NCBI RefSeq assembly: GCF_900094555.1
Contig: NZ_FMAC01000003.1
Coordinates: forward strand, 124,001-188,000
Reading direction: 5' to 3'
DNA: 64,000 nucleotides
Source: Martinezella hainanensis
GTDB lineage: Bacteria; Pseudomonadota; Alphaproteobacteria; Rhizobiales; Rhizobiaceae
In this document: positions 54,998 through 63,280 of the stretch, in pieces
How positions within the stretch are numbered: the stretch's first letter is position 1
How the letters are laid out: each line of letters starts with the position of its first letter
Notes under the pieces: model-generated
What the model was told of the DNA's origin: nothing
Seen by the model: only the letters and a program-made list of their open reading frames with translations
Databases searched by the model: none
Made by a program: the position numbers and the translations under genes

Positions 54998-55680
54998 TGC
55001 GCGGCAACCTCTTGGCTGTCTTCCTCGATGCGCCCGCTCGCCAGGTTGATATGGCGGCCAAGCCTCTCGGCAAGCGCGGCATCATGGGTCACAACGACAA
55101 GCGTCGTCCCCTCTTCTGCAGCAAGTTGCAACAGAAGCTCCGCAACCTCATTGCCCGCTTGACGGTCGAGGCTTGCAGTCGGTTCATCCGCAACGACGAC
55201 ACCGGGACGAGACAGCAACGCGCGGGCAACGGCGACGCGCTGCATCTCACCGCGCGACAGAGTCTCAATCTTCTGCTGTGGACGGGCAATACCGGTGACA
55301 GACAGCAGGTGAAGCGCACGTGCCCGCTCGTCCGGCGTAAGACGCCGCGAGAGCTTGACGGGCAGCACGACATTTTCGAAGGCGGACAGGCCGGGAAACA
55401 GATGAAAATCCTGCATGACGAGACCGATATTGCGCGCGCGAAAGGCGTCGCGACGGCCGGCGGAGAGGCGCGTGATCTCCGTCCCGCTCCAGGACACGCT
55501 GCCATCCCTGACATCTTCCAACCCGGTAATGGCATTGACGAAGGTGCTCTTGCCTGAACCGGACGCACCCGTGATCGCAAGTCGGCCGCCTGCCGGCAAA
55601 TGAAGCCGATCAATGGAGAGAACCGGCGCGGCCAGACCCGGAAACTGCATCTTCAGGCTGGAAACATCGAGAGCGAGCAT
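54994..55680 (-). CDS. ABC ATPase partner of the MacB-like permease (LolD-type)
   Basis: A 228-residue LolD/MacB-type ATPase: Walker A GASGSGKST, Q loop VMQDFHLFPGLSAFENVVLP, signature LSRGEMQRVAVARAL (Arg in place of the second Gly of LSGGE), Walker B VVVADEPTASLD, H loop THD. ATG 55680 is used, 6 bases downstream of the DUF3299 gene; no strong ribosome site, so coupling is likely. The altered signature motif is a point to check but is seen in some LolD-like proteins. Confidence 0.88.
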   Translation of the reverse strand: MLALDVSSLKMQFPGLAAPVLSIDRLHLPAGGRLAITGASGSGKSTFVNAITGLEDVRDGSVSWSGTEITRLSAGRRDAFRARNIGLVMQDFHLFPGLSAFENVVLPVKLSRRLTPDERARALHLLSVTGIARPQQKIETLSRGEMQRVAVARALLSRPGVVVADEPTASLDRQAGNEVAELLLQLAAEEGTTLVVVTHDAALAERLGRHINLASGRIEEDSQEVAAQ

Positions 55681-55685
55681 GAGGA

Positions 55686-56150
55686 TCAGACAGTCCTGAA
55701 CGAGGCGTCCCTGAGACGCAATTGGCTGATAAAGCCGGTTTCCGGGTCCGTCCACGAGCCGTGTTCCAGCACGCCGCGTGCCATGATCGGCGCGTTGTAC
55801 TGCACGAATGTCTGTTTGGAGGAGAGGTAGACGACCAGAATATTATCCGGCCAGTCGGCATCGGAAGAGCAGAACGGGCAGAGCGACATCGGGATTTCCG
55901 TGAGCACGAAGAAGGCGGCCTCCGCCTTCAAGGGCGGCGCCATGAAGCCGTTGATGGCGACTTCCTTGCCGCTCAGCTGCTTTACCTTGTCGGAAAATTC
56001 GAGCCCGAGCGGGCCGAAACTCTTGTAGAGCTCGCCGAAGCCTAGCTTTTCGGAGGCGTCCGCGCGGGTTGCGATACCCATGACAGGCAAAACCGCGGCA
56101 GCGGCCAAAAAGCTCCGACGATTGATGGTGGCGATCTTGTCCCCGGACAT
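55686..56150 (-). CDS. Tat-exported DUF3299 protein
   Basis: A 154-residue protein with a twin-arginine signal (NRRSFLAAAAVLPVMG, cleavage near RADA). The mature part has a small beta-fold (GKEVAINGFMAPPL) and a CPFC pair in SLCPFCSSDADWPD that could bind metal or form a redox disulfide, matching DUF3299. ATG 56150 places the RR motif at the right depth. Related DUF3299 genes sit beside MacB-like permease/ATPase pairs in zinc-regulated (Zrg-type) loci of other proteobacteria, as far as I recall, which supports a role in metal acquisition. Confidence 0.82.
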   Translation of the reverse strand: MSGDKIATINRRSFLAAAAVLPVMGIATRADASEKLGFGELYKSFGPLGLEFSDKVKQLSGKEVAINGFMAPPLKAEAAFFVLTEIPMSLCPFCSSDADWPDNILVVYLSSKQTFVQYNAPIMARGVLEHGSWTDPETGFISQLRLRDASFRTV

Positions 56151-56176
56151 CGCATACCCCCATGAAAGATGAAGAG

Positions 56177-56200
56177 ACAGGCGGCTTTGACGCCGCCTGT
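56177..56200 (-). terminator. Terminator after the alkaline phosphatase gene
   Basis: ACAGGCGGC (56177-56185), loop TTTGAC, GCCGCCTGT (56192-56200): a perfect 9-bp stem. Read on the minus strand it is followed by CTCTTCATCTTTC. It separates the phosphatase from the DUF3299 gene. Confidence 0.7.
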
Positions 56201-56225
56201 CCATGTTCACACGATCCGTAAGGAC

Positions 56226-57980
56226 TTACATCTTTTCGGTGCCGAGCGCGAAGGTGTCGGCCAGCACGCGATAGACGTCGCTCTGTTCCATGTAGCCGCG
56301 GAAGCCTTCGGCACCAGGGCCTGCTGCCTGCAGTACGACATCGTCAACGGCGTGGACACCGCTGTCCTCGTCCTTCGGGATGTTGCCCTGCACAAAGACG
56401 GCACCGGGCACGTCCTTGTAGGCTTCGTTGGCGACATATTCCTTCTTCTCGTTCTGGATCGCCGGAACGAAAGGACCGTCGAGCTTCGGACGGAAGGTCT
56501 CGTAATGGTCAGGGCCGTTGTTGGCGGCGATGAACAGACGACGGGAAACATCGACGCGGTCCGGATAGCCGTCGCCATCCTTGTCCTCGTAGTTCGGGAA
56601 GCCGGCGGCTGCATAGGTGCCGACCTTCTCGCGCATTTCGGTGCCCGGCTTGTTATCGTCGACCGTGCCGATGATCGAGACACCATGCGTGTGGTCACCG
56701 GTGACGACGATCAGCGTGTCCGGGTTCTTCACCTGGAACTCGCGGGCAACGGCGACGGCCTTGTCGAACTCGATCGTATCGACCAGGGCACGATCCCAGT
56801 CGAGCGGATGGCTCATCTTGTCGATCGATGCACCCTCGACCACCAGGAAGAAGCCTTCGGGATTCTTGGTGAGCTTGTCGAGCGCGACCTTGGTCATGTC
56901 GACGAGGCCTGGCTGGTTCGGGAATTTATCAACGGTGCCCTTCTTCAGGAATTCGCGATCGAGCGCCACGTCGAGGTTGCCGGTGTGGAAGAGGCCGAGC
57001 AGCTTGTCCTGGTTGGAGCCGGCAGCGGCGGCCAGTTCGTTCTTGTCGGTGGCAACGGCGTAGCCGGCGTCCTTGAAGAGCGTGATATAGTCCTTGTCGT
57101 CCTTGCGCTTGGAGCCCGGGACGCTCTTCGCCAGGAAGTAGGCCGAGCCGCCGCCGAGCAGGACGTCCGGCTTGACGTCATACATCATGCCGACGATCTC
57201 GGCCTTGTCGCCGCGCTTGCGGGTATGGGAAACCAGCGCTGCCGGCGTCGCATCTTCGACTTCAGCCGTGGTGACGATGCCGAGCGACTTCTTGCCGGTG
57301 CGGCGCAGGGCTTCACCGATCGTTTCGACCTTCGGATCGTCCAGGCTCGCCGGCGTACGGTCGGCATAGACGCCGAGCGCGTTCACGGCGGACTTGTGGC
57401 CGGTCATGTACGCCGACATGGTGTTGGCGCTGTCAGTGGCAATCGCCGAGGTCGAGGACGTGCCGATGAAGGCGACCGGCGGGATGTCGTCCATGGAGAG
57501 ACGGCCGTTGGCCTTGCCTTCCGTCATGCCCTTGGACATGATGCGGGCACCGGTACGATGGGCCACGGAGAGGCCATCGCCGAGCAGGAAGATGATGTTC
57601 TTGGCCTTCGGCGTGGCCGAGGTGCCGTAGACATCCCAATTGACGGACTTTTTCTCGTCGCCGGCAGCGACCTCGACCTTGTACTGGCCCGGCTTTGCGA
57701 GCTTGACGCCACGCAGGATCAGGGCAGATCCGAGAACCTTGTCCTCAGCGCCCTTTTCTTCGGCGACGAAATCAGCAGCCTTGCCGAAAACCGCGTCGTA
57801 GCTTTCGCCGTTGACCGTGACCTTCACGTCTTCCGGCTTCACAACCTTGCTGAATTCCACCTTGAAATCGAATGGAGAGCCGGCGAGTACCGTTGCCCGG
57901 TCCAATGGATAGACTGTCGCTGCATGGGCTGCGCCGGACATTACGGTCGCAGACATCATGGCGAGAAGAAGTTTACGCAT
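56226..57980 (-). CDS. Alkaline phosphatase (PhoA-like) with N-terminal extension
   Basis: A 584-residue secreted phosphatase. Signal peptide MRKLLLAMMSATVMSGAAHA (cleavage about 20), an extra beta-type domain (about residues 21-115; FDFKVEFSKVVKPEDVKVTVNG), then the alkaline phosphatase core: metal Asp135 (LLGDGLSVA), nucleophile Ser184 (ATDSANTMSA), VEGASIDKMSHPLDW and VTGDHTHG metal ligands. AGGGGGT precedes ATG 57980. It releases phosphate from monoesters in the periplasm and needs Zn/Mg, which may explain the adjoining metal uptake genes. It is longer than E. coli PhoA (471) because of the extra domain. Confidence 0.92.
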   Translation of the reverse strand: MRKLLLAMMSATVMSGAAHAATVYPLDRATVLAGSPFDFKVEFSKVVKPEDVKVTVNGESYDAVFGKAADFVAEEKGAEDKVLGSALILRGVKLAKPGQYKVEVAAGDEKKSVNWDVYGTSATPKAKNIIFLLGDGLSVAHRTGARIMSKGMTEGKANGRLSMDDIPPVAFIGTSSTSAIATDSANTMSAYMTGHKSAVNALGVYADRTPASLDDPKVETIGEALRRTGKKSLGIVTTAEVEDATPAALVSHTRKRGDKAEIVGMMYDVKPDVLLGGGSAYFLAKSVPGSKRKDDKDYITLFKDAGYAVATDKNELAAAAGSNQDKLLGLFHTGNLDVALDREFLKKGTVDKFPNQPGLVDMTKVALDKLTKNPEGFFLVVEGASIDKMSHPLDWDRALVDTIEFDKAVAVAREFQVKNPDTLIVVTGDHTHGVSIIGTVDDNKPGTEMREKVGTYAAAGFPNYEDKDGDGYPDRVDVSRRLFIAANNGPDHYETFRPKLDGPFVPAIQNEKKEYVANEAYKDVPGAVFVQGNIPKDEDSGVHAVDDVVLQAAGPGAEGFRGYMEQSDVYRVLADTFALGTEKM

Positions 57981-58295
57981 TTTTACCCCCTGCGTTTGGT
58001 TGCTTCCCGCCTCCCACTTATAAAAGCCAGATGACAATCACGTAAAAAAGAGTCAACTTTCTGCAACCGGAGATTCCAAACGGGCAACCGCTAAGGAAGG
58101 CTGATTGTATGTGCGACATCTAAAGAGATGGCGCGAACGTGGGTGGCTGTGCAGCCCACTCGGTCCAAAAGCTTCGAAAACTATTGCGTTCAACTGCGCA
58201 AGATTTGACCTAGGACTCACCCCGGAAGCTTGTAACTCTCCAGAAAAAAGGCAAGATTCGTACAGACTTCGTGAGGATTCTGAGGGTTTTGCGCA
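57981..58295. other. Intergenic region between phosphatase and Lrp/AsnC genes
   Basis: A 315-bp gap between divergent genes. I looked for a Pho box (CTGTCAT repeats at 11-bp spacing) and found only a single TTGTCAT on the minus strand near 58030. No coding region, repeat or clear promoter was recognised. Confidence 0.5.
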
Positions 58296-58775
58296 ATGGA
58301 TGAACAGCTCGACAAATTGGATCTGCGCCTGCTGGAAGAGCTTCAGAAAGACGGCAGATTGACGAACAACGAGCTCGGCGAGCGTATTGCCCTTTCGCCG
58401 TCGCAATGCTCGCGCCGCCGGACTAGGCTGGAGGCGGAAGGCTATATTCGCAGCTACCAGGCCAATCTCGACCGACAGCGACTGGGGTTGGACATGCTGG
58501 TGGTCATCTCCGTGACGCTTGCCACCCACAACAGAGACAATGCCCGCCGGTTTTCGCAGCTCATCAACGGACTCCCGGAGGTACTGGAAGCCTATGCGCT
58601 GACAGGCGAAATGGACTATCACCTGAAGGTCGCTACGCGCGGGCTTACCGATCTCTCCCGTTTCGTCAACGATGTGCTGCTGCCGCACGAATCGGTTCAG
58701 CACGTGAAGACGGCGATCGTGCTCGACACCCTCAAAACCTTCGAAGGATTTCCGATCCCTCTACCACAAGGCTAA
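58296..58775 (+). CDS. Lrp/AsnC-family transcriptional regulator
   Basis: A 159-residue regulator: N-terminal helix-turn-helix (LDLRLLEELQKDGRLTNNELGERIALSPSQCSRRRTRLEAEGYIRSY), then a RAM ligand domain (LEAYALTGEMDYHLKVATRGL; LLPHESVQHVKTAIVL). GAGGG lies 9 bases before ATG 58296. These proteins respond to amino acids and often regulate an adjacent gene; the next gene on the strand is a methyltransferase after 140 bp. Confidence 0.93.
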   Translation: MDEQLDKLDLRLLEELQKDGRLTNNELGERIALSPSQCSRRRTRLEAEGYIRSYQANLDRQRLGLDMLVVISVTLATHNRDNARRFSQLINGLPEVLEAYALTGEMDYHLKVATRGLTDLSRFVNDVLLPHESVQHVKTAIVLDTLKTFEGFPIPLPQG

Positions 58776-58915
58776 CACAGCAGCGGTATTCGATGCTCGC
58801 AGTTGCAAGACCCTGCCCTATCGAGCGTCAAGGGCAATTTTTGAGGGCTTGCTTTCGGCGCATACAGCCTTTCCAATCACGTCAAAGAGAATATCCTTGG
58901 CGGGGACAGGCTTAC

Positions 58916-59632
58916 ATGACAGGCACGGACGTACAGACGCGGTATTTCGAAGAATTTGCCGACGTCCTGCTCAGATGTAATCATCTATACCATCCCAGCA
59001 ACGATTCCATTGCCTTGCGCAATGCTGTCGAAAGCAGGCGCCAGATCGAGATATTCGATTACAGCCGTTCCGCCGATGCCTTTACACGTGCGTTCGGAAT
59101 GCGAAATTCACTGAAATGCCTGCAAGCACTCAGCTGTCTCGAAGTGACGGCCCATAAATATACAAGGGTATGTGATCTCGGCTGTGGCTCGGGCGCCTTC
59201 AGCCTCGCCTTTGCCCATCTCGCCGACAATCCCGAGCTTGAGCTTCACGGGCTGGACATATCCGAACATCAGCTTTCTCTCGCCAGGGAATTGATGTCAG
59301 CCGCCGGGTTGCCGGGACGCTTCCAGTTCGAACAACGAAACCTACCGGCGCAGATCGGCTATCTTCCCGACCTGACGATCTCCTCCTACTGGTTTTGTGA
59401 AAATGAGCGCGTGATCGCCGATCCCTTGCTGTTCGACCTCATGGCCGGACGGGAGATGCTGATCGTCGATTACGAAAAGATCATCGACCGCATCGCGGCC
59501 AGCCTTCCGAAGGGATTCCACATCCTCGCGCGGCATAGCGCCCATGTGGAAATTCCCCCCGTGCTGGCCGATTCCGTCGCGCAGGAACGGGCAAGCGTTT
59601 ACAGCATTCACATCGGCCGGACCAAGGATTAG
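58916..59632 (+). CDS. SAM-dependent methyltransferase-like protein
   Basis: A 238-residue protein with motif I VCDLGCGSGAFSLAF and the acidic strand HGLDISEHQLSLAREL. It continues LTISSYWFCENERV and ends VYSIHIGRTKD. ATG 58916 (MTGTDVQTRYF) is chosen with ACAGG upstream; an in-frame ATG at 58793 lacks a site and family-like sequence. The N-terminal 80 residues are helical and unlike common families. Function unknown. Confidence 0.78.
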   Translation: MTGTDVQTRYFEEFADVLLRCNHLYHPSNDSIALRNAVESRRQIEIFDYSRSADAFTRAFGMRNSLKCLQALSCLEVTAHKYTRVCDLGCGSGAFSLAFAHLADNPELELHGLDISEHQLSLARELMSAAGLPGRFQFEQRNLPAQIGYLPDLTISSYWFCENERVIADPLLFDLMAGREMLIVDYEKIIDRIAASLPKGFHILARHSAHVEIPPVLADSVAQERASVYSIHIGRTKD

Positions 59633-59744
59633 ACGGGCAAGTGACGTTGCCGTCTTTGCAAAATGCGCCCGAGCCCTTGAAACGCAAACATGCGCTTCCC
59701 AGCTATTGGCCAACCCGCTGGTCCGGGCCCCTCTGGTGAGAGCC

Positions 59745-59789
59745 GTCGGCGCTCTTGCGATGTCGGACCTTTCCCGACATCGCGCCGAC
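59745..59789 (+). ncRNA. Structured 5' leader of terC
   Basis: GTCGGC (59745-59750) pairs with GCCGAC (59784-59789) and, inside, GCGATGTCGG (59757-59766) pairs with CCGACATCGC (59774-59783) around loop ACCTTTC, leaving a GCTCTT bulge on the 5' side. AGAGG, the terC ribosome site, follows at once. Alx/TerC genes in other proteobacteria are controlled by Mn- or pH-responsive leaders, so a regulatory role is plausible; I could not recognise the yybP-ykoY consensus loops. Confidence 0.45.
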
Positions 59790-59803
59790 AGAGGTTTTCC
59801 GTC

Positions 59804-60787
59804 ATGGAAACGTCTTTGCTCTTCGTCGAGTGGCTGGGAAAGCCGCTCTGGATGTGGGCGAGCTTCCTTGCGCTCGTCATCGCCATCCTCTCATTCGACC
59901 TTGGGGTCCTGCATAAGGAAAACAAGGAGATCGGCGTCGGCGAGAGCATCAAGCTCTCGGTTCTCTACATCACCCTCGGTCTCGCCTTCGGCGGCTGGGT
60001 ATGGTGGTATCTCGGGGCTGATTCCGGCCTTGCCTACATGACGGGTTTCGTCGTCGAAAAGACGCTGGCTCTTGACAACGTCTTCGTCATCGCCCTGATC
60101 TTCGCCTTCTTTGCCGTACCCCGCCTCTATCAGCACCGCGTGCTCTTCTGGGGCATTTTGGGCGTCATCGTATTGCGCGCGATCATGATCGGCGTCGGCG
60201 CGACGCTCGTGGCCGAATTCTCGTGGCTTCTCTATGTCTTTGCCGCCTTCCTCATCATTACCGGCATCAAGATGCTGATCGTTAAGGATACAGAACCGGA
60301 TGTGTCGAAGAACCCGCTCGTCCGCTTCATGCGTAGCCGCTTCAACGTCACCGACCACCATCACGGCGAACGCTTTTTCGTCAAACAGCCGCACCCGCAG
60401 AATGGAAAAATGGTGTGGTTCATCACGCCGCTCTTCATGGCGCTCGTGCTGATCGAAGTGGCCGACGTGATCTTTGCCGTGGATTCGGTTCCCGCGATCT
60501 TCGCCATCACGACCGATCCATTCATCGTCTATACGTCGAACATCTTCGCGATCCTCGGCCTGCGCGCCCTCTACTTCGCACTCGCCGCCATGATCCACCG
60601 CTTTCAGTATCTGAAGCCGGCGCTCGCCATCGTGCTCGTCTTCATCGGCTCGAAAATCTTCGTCGCTGACATGCTGGGCCTGGAAAAATTCCCTGCCGCC
60701 CTCTCGCTCGGCATCACCTTCGCCATCATCGCAAGCGGCGTCGGCTGGAGCCTGCTGAAAACCCGCGACAAGGCCGAACAGGCCTGA
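59804..60787 (+). CDS. terC: TerC/Alx-family membrane protein
   Basis: A 327-residue multi-span protein with about nine TM helices. Family motifs: FDLGVLHKENKEIGVGESI, EKTLALDNVFVIALIFAFF, EVADVIFAVDSVPAIFAITTDPFIVYTSNIFAILGLRALYF, with the intramembrane Asp residues thought to move Mn2+ or other cations. ATG 59804 follows AGAGG; the frame is open upstream without family similarity. No ter tellurite genes are near, so it resembles the Alx-type metal exporter used in Mn2+ homeostasis or metalation of exported enzymes. Confidence 0.92.
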   Translation: METSLLFVEWLGKPLWMWASFLALVIAILSFDLGVLHKENKEIGVGESIKLSVLYITLGLAFGGWVWWYLGADSGLAYMTGFVVEKTLALDNVFVIALIFAFFAVPRLYQHRVLFWGILGVIVLRAIMIGVGATLVAEFSWLLYVFAAFLIITGIKMLIVKDTEPDVSKNPLVRFMRSRFNVTDHHHGERFFVKQPHPQNGKMVWFITPLFMALVLIEVADVIFAVDSVPAIFAITTDPFIVYTSNIFAILGLRALYFALAAMIHRFQYLKPALAIVLVFIGSKIFVADMLGLEKFPAALSLGITFAIIASGVGWSLLKTRDKAEQA

Positions 60788-60860
60788 TGCAGCGAGGTGC
60801 CCGCTCTCCGCGCGGGCATCGTCCCTCCCCCTTCAAGCAGATGTTCGACAAGGACCAGAT

Positions 60861-61172
60861 ATGATCTCCAATCTCCTCGCTTCCCTCTTTGCAACTTTCG
60901 CCCTCGGTCCTCTTCAAGCCGAGATCGAGCGCCATGCGGCGGCGGCCGGTCAGCCGGTCGAGATCGTCAGGCAGTCGCAGGCATGTCTCTCGTCCGAAGT
61001 GCCGGCGCTGGTGCAGCGTGCGTCGGACGACACCTTCTGGACCATTTCCACCGTCATCAGCCTTTCGACCGGCTGGAGCAGCCCTGCCGATCTGCTCGAC
61101 AAGAATAATCCGGCTTGCGCGCCCGTCATCAAGCTTATCCAGGGAAGGAGCACAGGCGCCGATGAAGCTTGA
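60861..61172 (+). CDS. Small exported protein of unknown function
   Basis: A 103-residue protein with a signal-like N-terminus (MISNLLASLFATFALGPLQA) and an otherwise helical mature region with two cysteines (QACLSSEV, NPACAPV) that could form a disulfide. AAGGA precedes ATG 60861. It lies between terC and exoD, each spaced by 50-75 bp, so one transcription unit is possible. I recognise no family. Confidence 0.65.
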   Translation: MISNLLASLFATFALGPLQAEIERHAAAAGQPVEIVRQSQACLSSEVPALVQRASDDTFWTISTVISLSTGWSSPADLLDKNNPACAPVIKLIQGRSTGADEA

Positions 61173-61220
61173 AACTTTGCGCAAGCAAGGGATTCCGTCA
61201 GCCTCATCTGGTGACCTCGG

Positions 61221-61850
61221 ATGACAGAACAGGCCACCGGCACGACTGAGCAGAATGACAGGGCGTCCGCTCGCCTGCATGATCTCACCAGGCTCGCCCA
61301 TGAGCAGGCCGGCCTCTCCATTGGTGAGGTGCTCTGCGGCCTCGGGCACACGAGCACGGCCTTTACCATCCTCTTTCTCGCCCTACCCGCCCTGATTCCG
61401 ATACCTGGGCCGTTCGGTGTCGTCTTCGGGAGCGCGCTCGCCCTGGTGGCGGCGCAGATCGCACTAGGAAGGCGGACGATATGGTTGCCGGCCTTTCTCA
61501 GTCGTCGCCGGCTTTCGCCGGCGATCGTCGATCTCATCGTACGCTACAGCGCACCGATCCTCGCCAGGATCGAAACCGTTGTGCGCCCCGGTCGGCTGTC
61601 CGTCTTTACGGGCGGCACAATGCAATGGCTGCTGTCCTTTCCGATCTTCCTGCTAGCGGTTGCGATTGTCCTGCCGATCCCGCTCGGCAACTATATGCCG
61701 GTCTTTGCGCTCGTGGTGATCTCGGTCGCGCTGATGGCACGGGACGGATTGCTGATCCTGGCGGCGCTGTTCGTCTCCGCGCTGGCCTTCGTCGCCACGG
61801 CTGGCCTCATCCAGGTTGCCATCACCGGTCTGAACGCGATCGGATCGTAG
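61221..61850 (+). CDS. exoD: ExoD-family membrane protein
   Basis: A 209-residue ExoD (PF06055): SIGEVLCGLGHTSTAFTILFLALPALIPIPGPFGVVFGSALALVAAQIALGRRTIWLPAFLSRRRL is diagnostic, with the later hydrophobic blocks WLLSFPIFLLAVAIVLPIPLGN. About four TM segments. ExoD in Sinorhizobium affects exopolysaccharide synthesis and alkaline tolerance; its neighbour TerC/Alx is also linked to alkaline pH, an interesting pairing (inference). Confidence 0.92.
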   Translation: MTEQATGTTEQNDRASARLHDLTRLAHEQAGLSIGEVLCGLGHTSTAFTILFLALPALIPIPGPFGVVFGSALALVAAQIALGRRTIWLPAFLSRRRLSPAIVDLIVRYSAPILARIETVVRPGRLSVFTGGTMQWLLSFPIFLLAVAIVLPIPLGNYMPVFALVVISVALMARDGLLILAALFVSALAFVATAGLIQVAITGLNAIGS

Positions 61851-62024
61851 GCACCTATACGGTGAGGAAGACACCGGACGATTTTGCGGCCAGTTGCCGC
61901 GCCTGCCTGCAACAATCTTTTCAGGTCTTGCCAATGGCGGCATGCCTGCCATCTATGCCAACGGCGTATTTGTCAGCCATCAGGTTCCGGCCCGTAAAAT
62001 CATCTGTGCAGAGGATTTCATCGC

Positions 62025-62741
62025 ATGCCATCAAAGCCCCCGTCATTCGTTCGCATGATTGCCCTCGGCGGTTCGGTCGCCATCGCGCTTGGCGCGCAGA
62101 TAGCGGCGGCGCAGGAGATGTCTGCTGCCTCTCAGTGGCCCGACACGCCGACCTCGCGTCTGGAAGCGCTGGCAATCCTGCAGACCCTGAATGCCGATCT
62201 CCTCAGCAATGCCAGCGCCACGTTGACGCTCGACCGCTGGTGTGCTGCGCATAAGCTTGCGCCCGAAGGTTCGAAAATCGTTGCGCAGCGCGTGCGCGGT
62301 CAGGACAAGCCGGCCGACGCTGCAATCCGCAAGCTGCTCGCCGTCGGACCTGACGAGCCCATCGCCTATCGCCGCGTTCGGCTGGCCTGTGGCGATCGCA
62401 TCCTATCCGAGGCGGATAATTGGTACGTGCCGGCAAAGCTCACAGCCGAGATGAACAAGGCGCTCGATACGAGCGACGTCGCCTTCGGTCGCGCCGTTCA
62501 GGCCCTCAATTTCGCCCGCACGAACCTGTCAGCAAAGTTGCTTTGGTCGCCTCTTCCGCAAGGATGGGAAACGGGCGCCGATCTGCCGCCATCAGGTGCC
62601 GTGTCTCTTGCCCTGCCACCCTTTCTTCTCGAACATCATGCCGTGTTGAAGCTGCCGGATGGAACACCGTTCAGCGCACTGATCGAAAGCTATACCAGTC
62701 GCGTGTTGGACTTTCCCGCCCCACATCTCTCTTCGCAATAG
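62025..62741 (+). CDS. Exported chorismate-lyase-fold (UbiC-like) protein
   Basis: A 238-residue protein with an N-terminal signal (MIALGGSVAIALGAQIAAAQ, from ATG 62025 or M11). The mature region resembles the UbiC/UTRA fold: LEALAILQTLNADLLSNASATLTLDRWC, YRRVRLACGDRILSEADNWYVPAKL, then LEHHAVLKLPDGTPFSALIESYTSRVL. UbiC is normally cytoplasmic and makes 4-hydroxybenzoate. An exported form is odd and is unlikely to supply ubiquinone synthesis. The assignment rests on pattern, not on a search. Confidence 0.6.
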   Translation: MPSKPPSFVRMIALGGSVAIALGAQIAAAQEMSAASQWPDTPTSRLEALAILQTLNADLLSNASATLTLDRWCAAHKLAPEGSKIVAQRVRGQDKPADAAIRKLLAVGPDEPIAYRRVRLACGDRILSEADNWYVPAKLTAEMNKALDTSDVAFGRAVQALNFARTNLSAKLLWSPLPQGWETGADLPPSGAVSLALPPFLLEHHAVLKLPDGTPFSALIESYTSRVLDFPAPHLSSQ

Positions 62742-62860
62742 CTGGCTGACCAGCTCACCGACGTATGATCCAGGCGCGAAAGAGCCATACGGCTTTGAGC
62801 TCATAAATTCGTCCCGGGAGCCTCGTAGACAGATTGTAGATTTCGGCAGGGAGCAATTTC

Positions 62861-63280
62861 ATGGCACGACGTCATACGGGAGGATGCCGTTGCGGCGCGA
62901 TTAAGTTCGAGGCCTCGTCCGAGCCCTTCTATACCAGCTACTGCCATTGCAGCGATTGCCGCAGAGCGACGGGCGCGCGGGTTGCAGCGTTCGTGGGCTT
63001 CCTGACGAAGGACGTGACTTTTCACGGCAACGAGGGAGCGACCTATGGTCAATATCCCATCAAACGAAGCTTCTGCCCGACTTGCGGAGCGCCCATTGCC
63101 TACAGCGACGCACGCATCGACCACCAGATATTTCTGATGCTGGGCGCCATGGATCATCCGGAATTCTACGCTCCGGCCGTCCACAGCTATGTGAGCGAGC
63201 AACTCCCCTTCTTTCATCTGGAGGACGACTTGCCTCGATCACAGAAGCATACAGCGCCACGACCTGATGACGTAACCTAG
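62861..63280 (+). CDS. GFA/CENP-V-family zinc protein
   Basis: A 139-residue protein with the GFA zinc signature: GGCRCGAIKFEA, CHCSDCRRATG and FCPTCGAPI supply seven cysteines for two zinc sites. Named after glutathione-dependent formaldehyde-activating enzyme, though many members have no proven activity. AGGGAG precedes ATG 62861. It appears to be a single-gene unit. Confidence 0.92.
   Translation: MARRHTGGCRCGAIKFEASSEPFYTSYCHCSDCRRATGARVAAFVGFLTKDVTFHGNEGATYGQYPIKRSFCPTCGAPIAYSDARIDHQIFLMLGAMDHPEFYAPAVHSYVSEQLPFFHLEDDLPRSQKHTAPRPDDVT

Noticed and set aside
56169..58034. Open plus-strand frame of 621 codons opposite the alkaline phosphatase
   Set aside because: The minus-strand product has all phosphatase motifs; the antisense frame has no family features and covers the terminator.
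57981..58100. Pho box upstream of the alkaline phosphatase
   Set aside because: Only one TTGTCAT heptamer is seen; the required second heptamer 11 bases away is absent.
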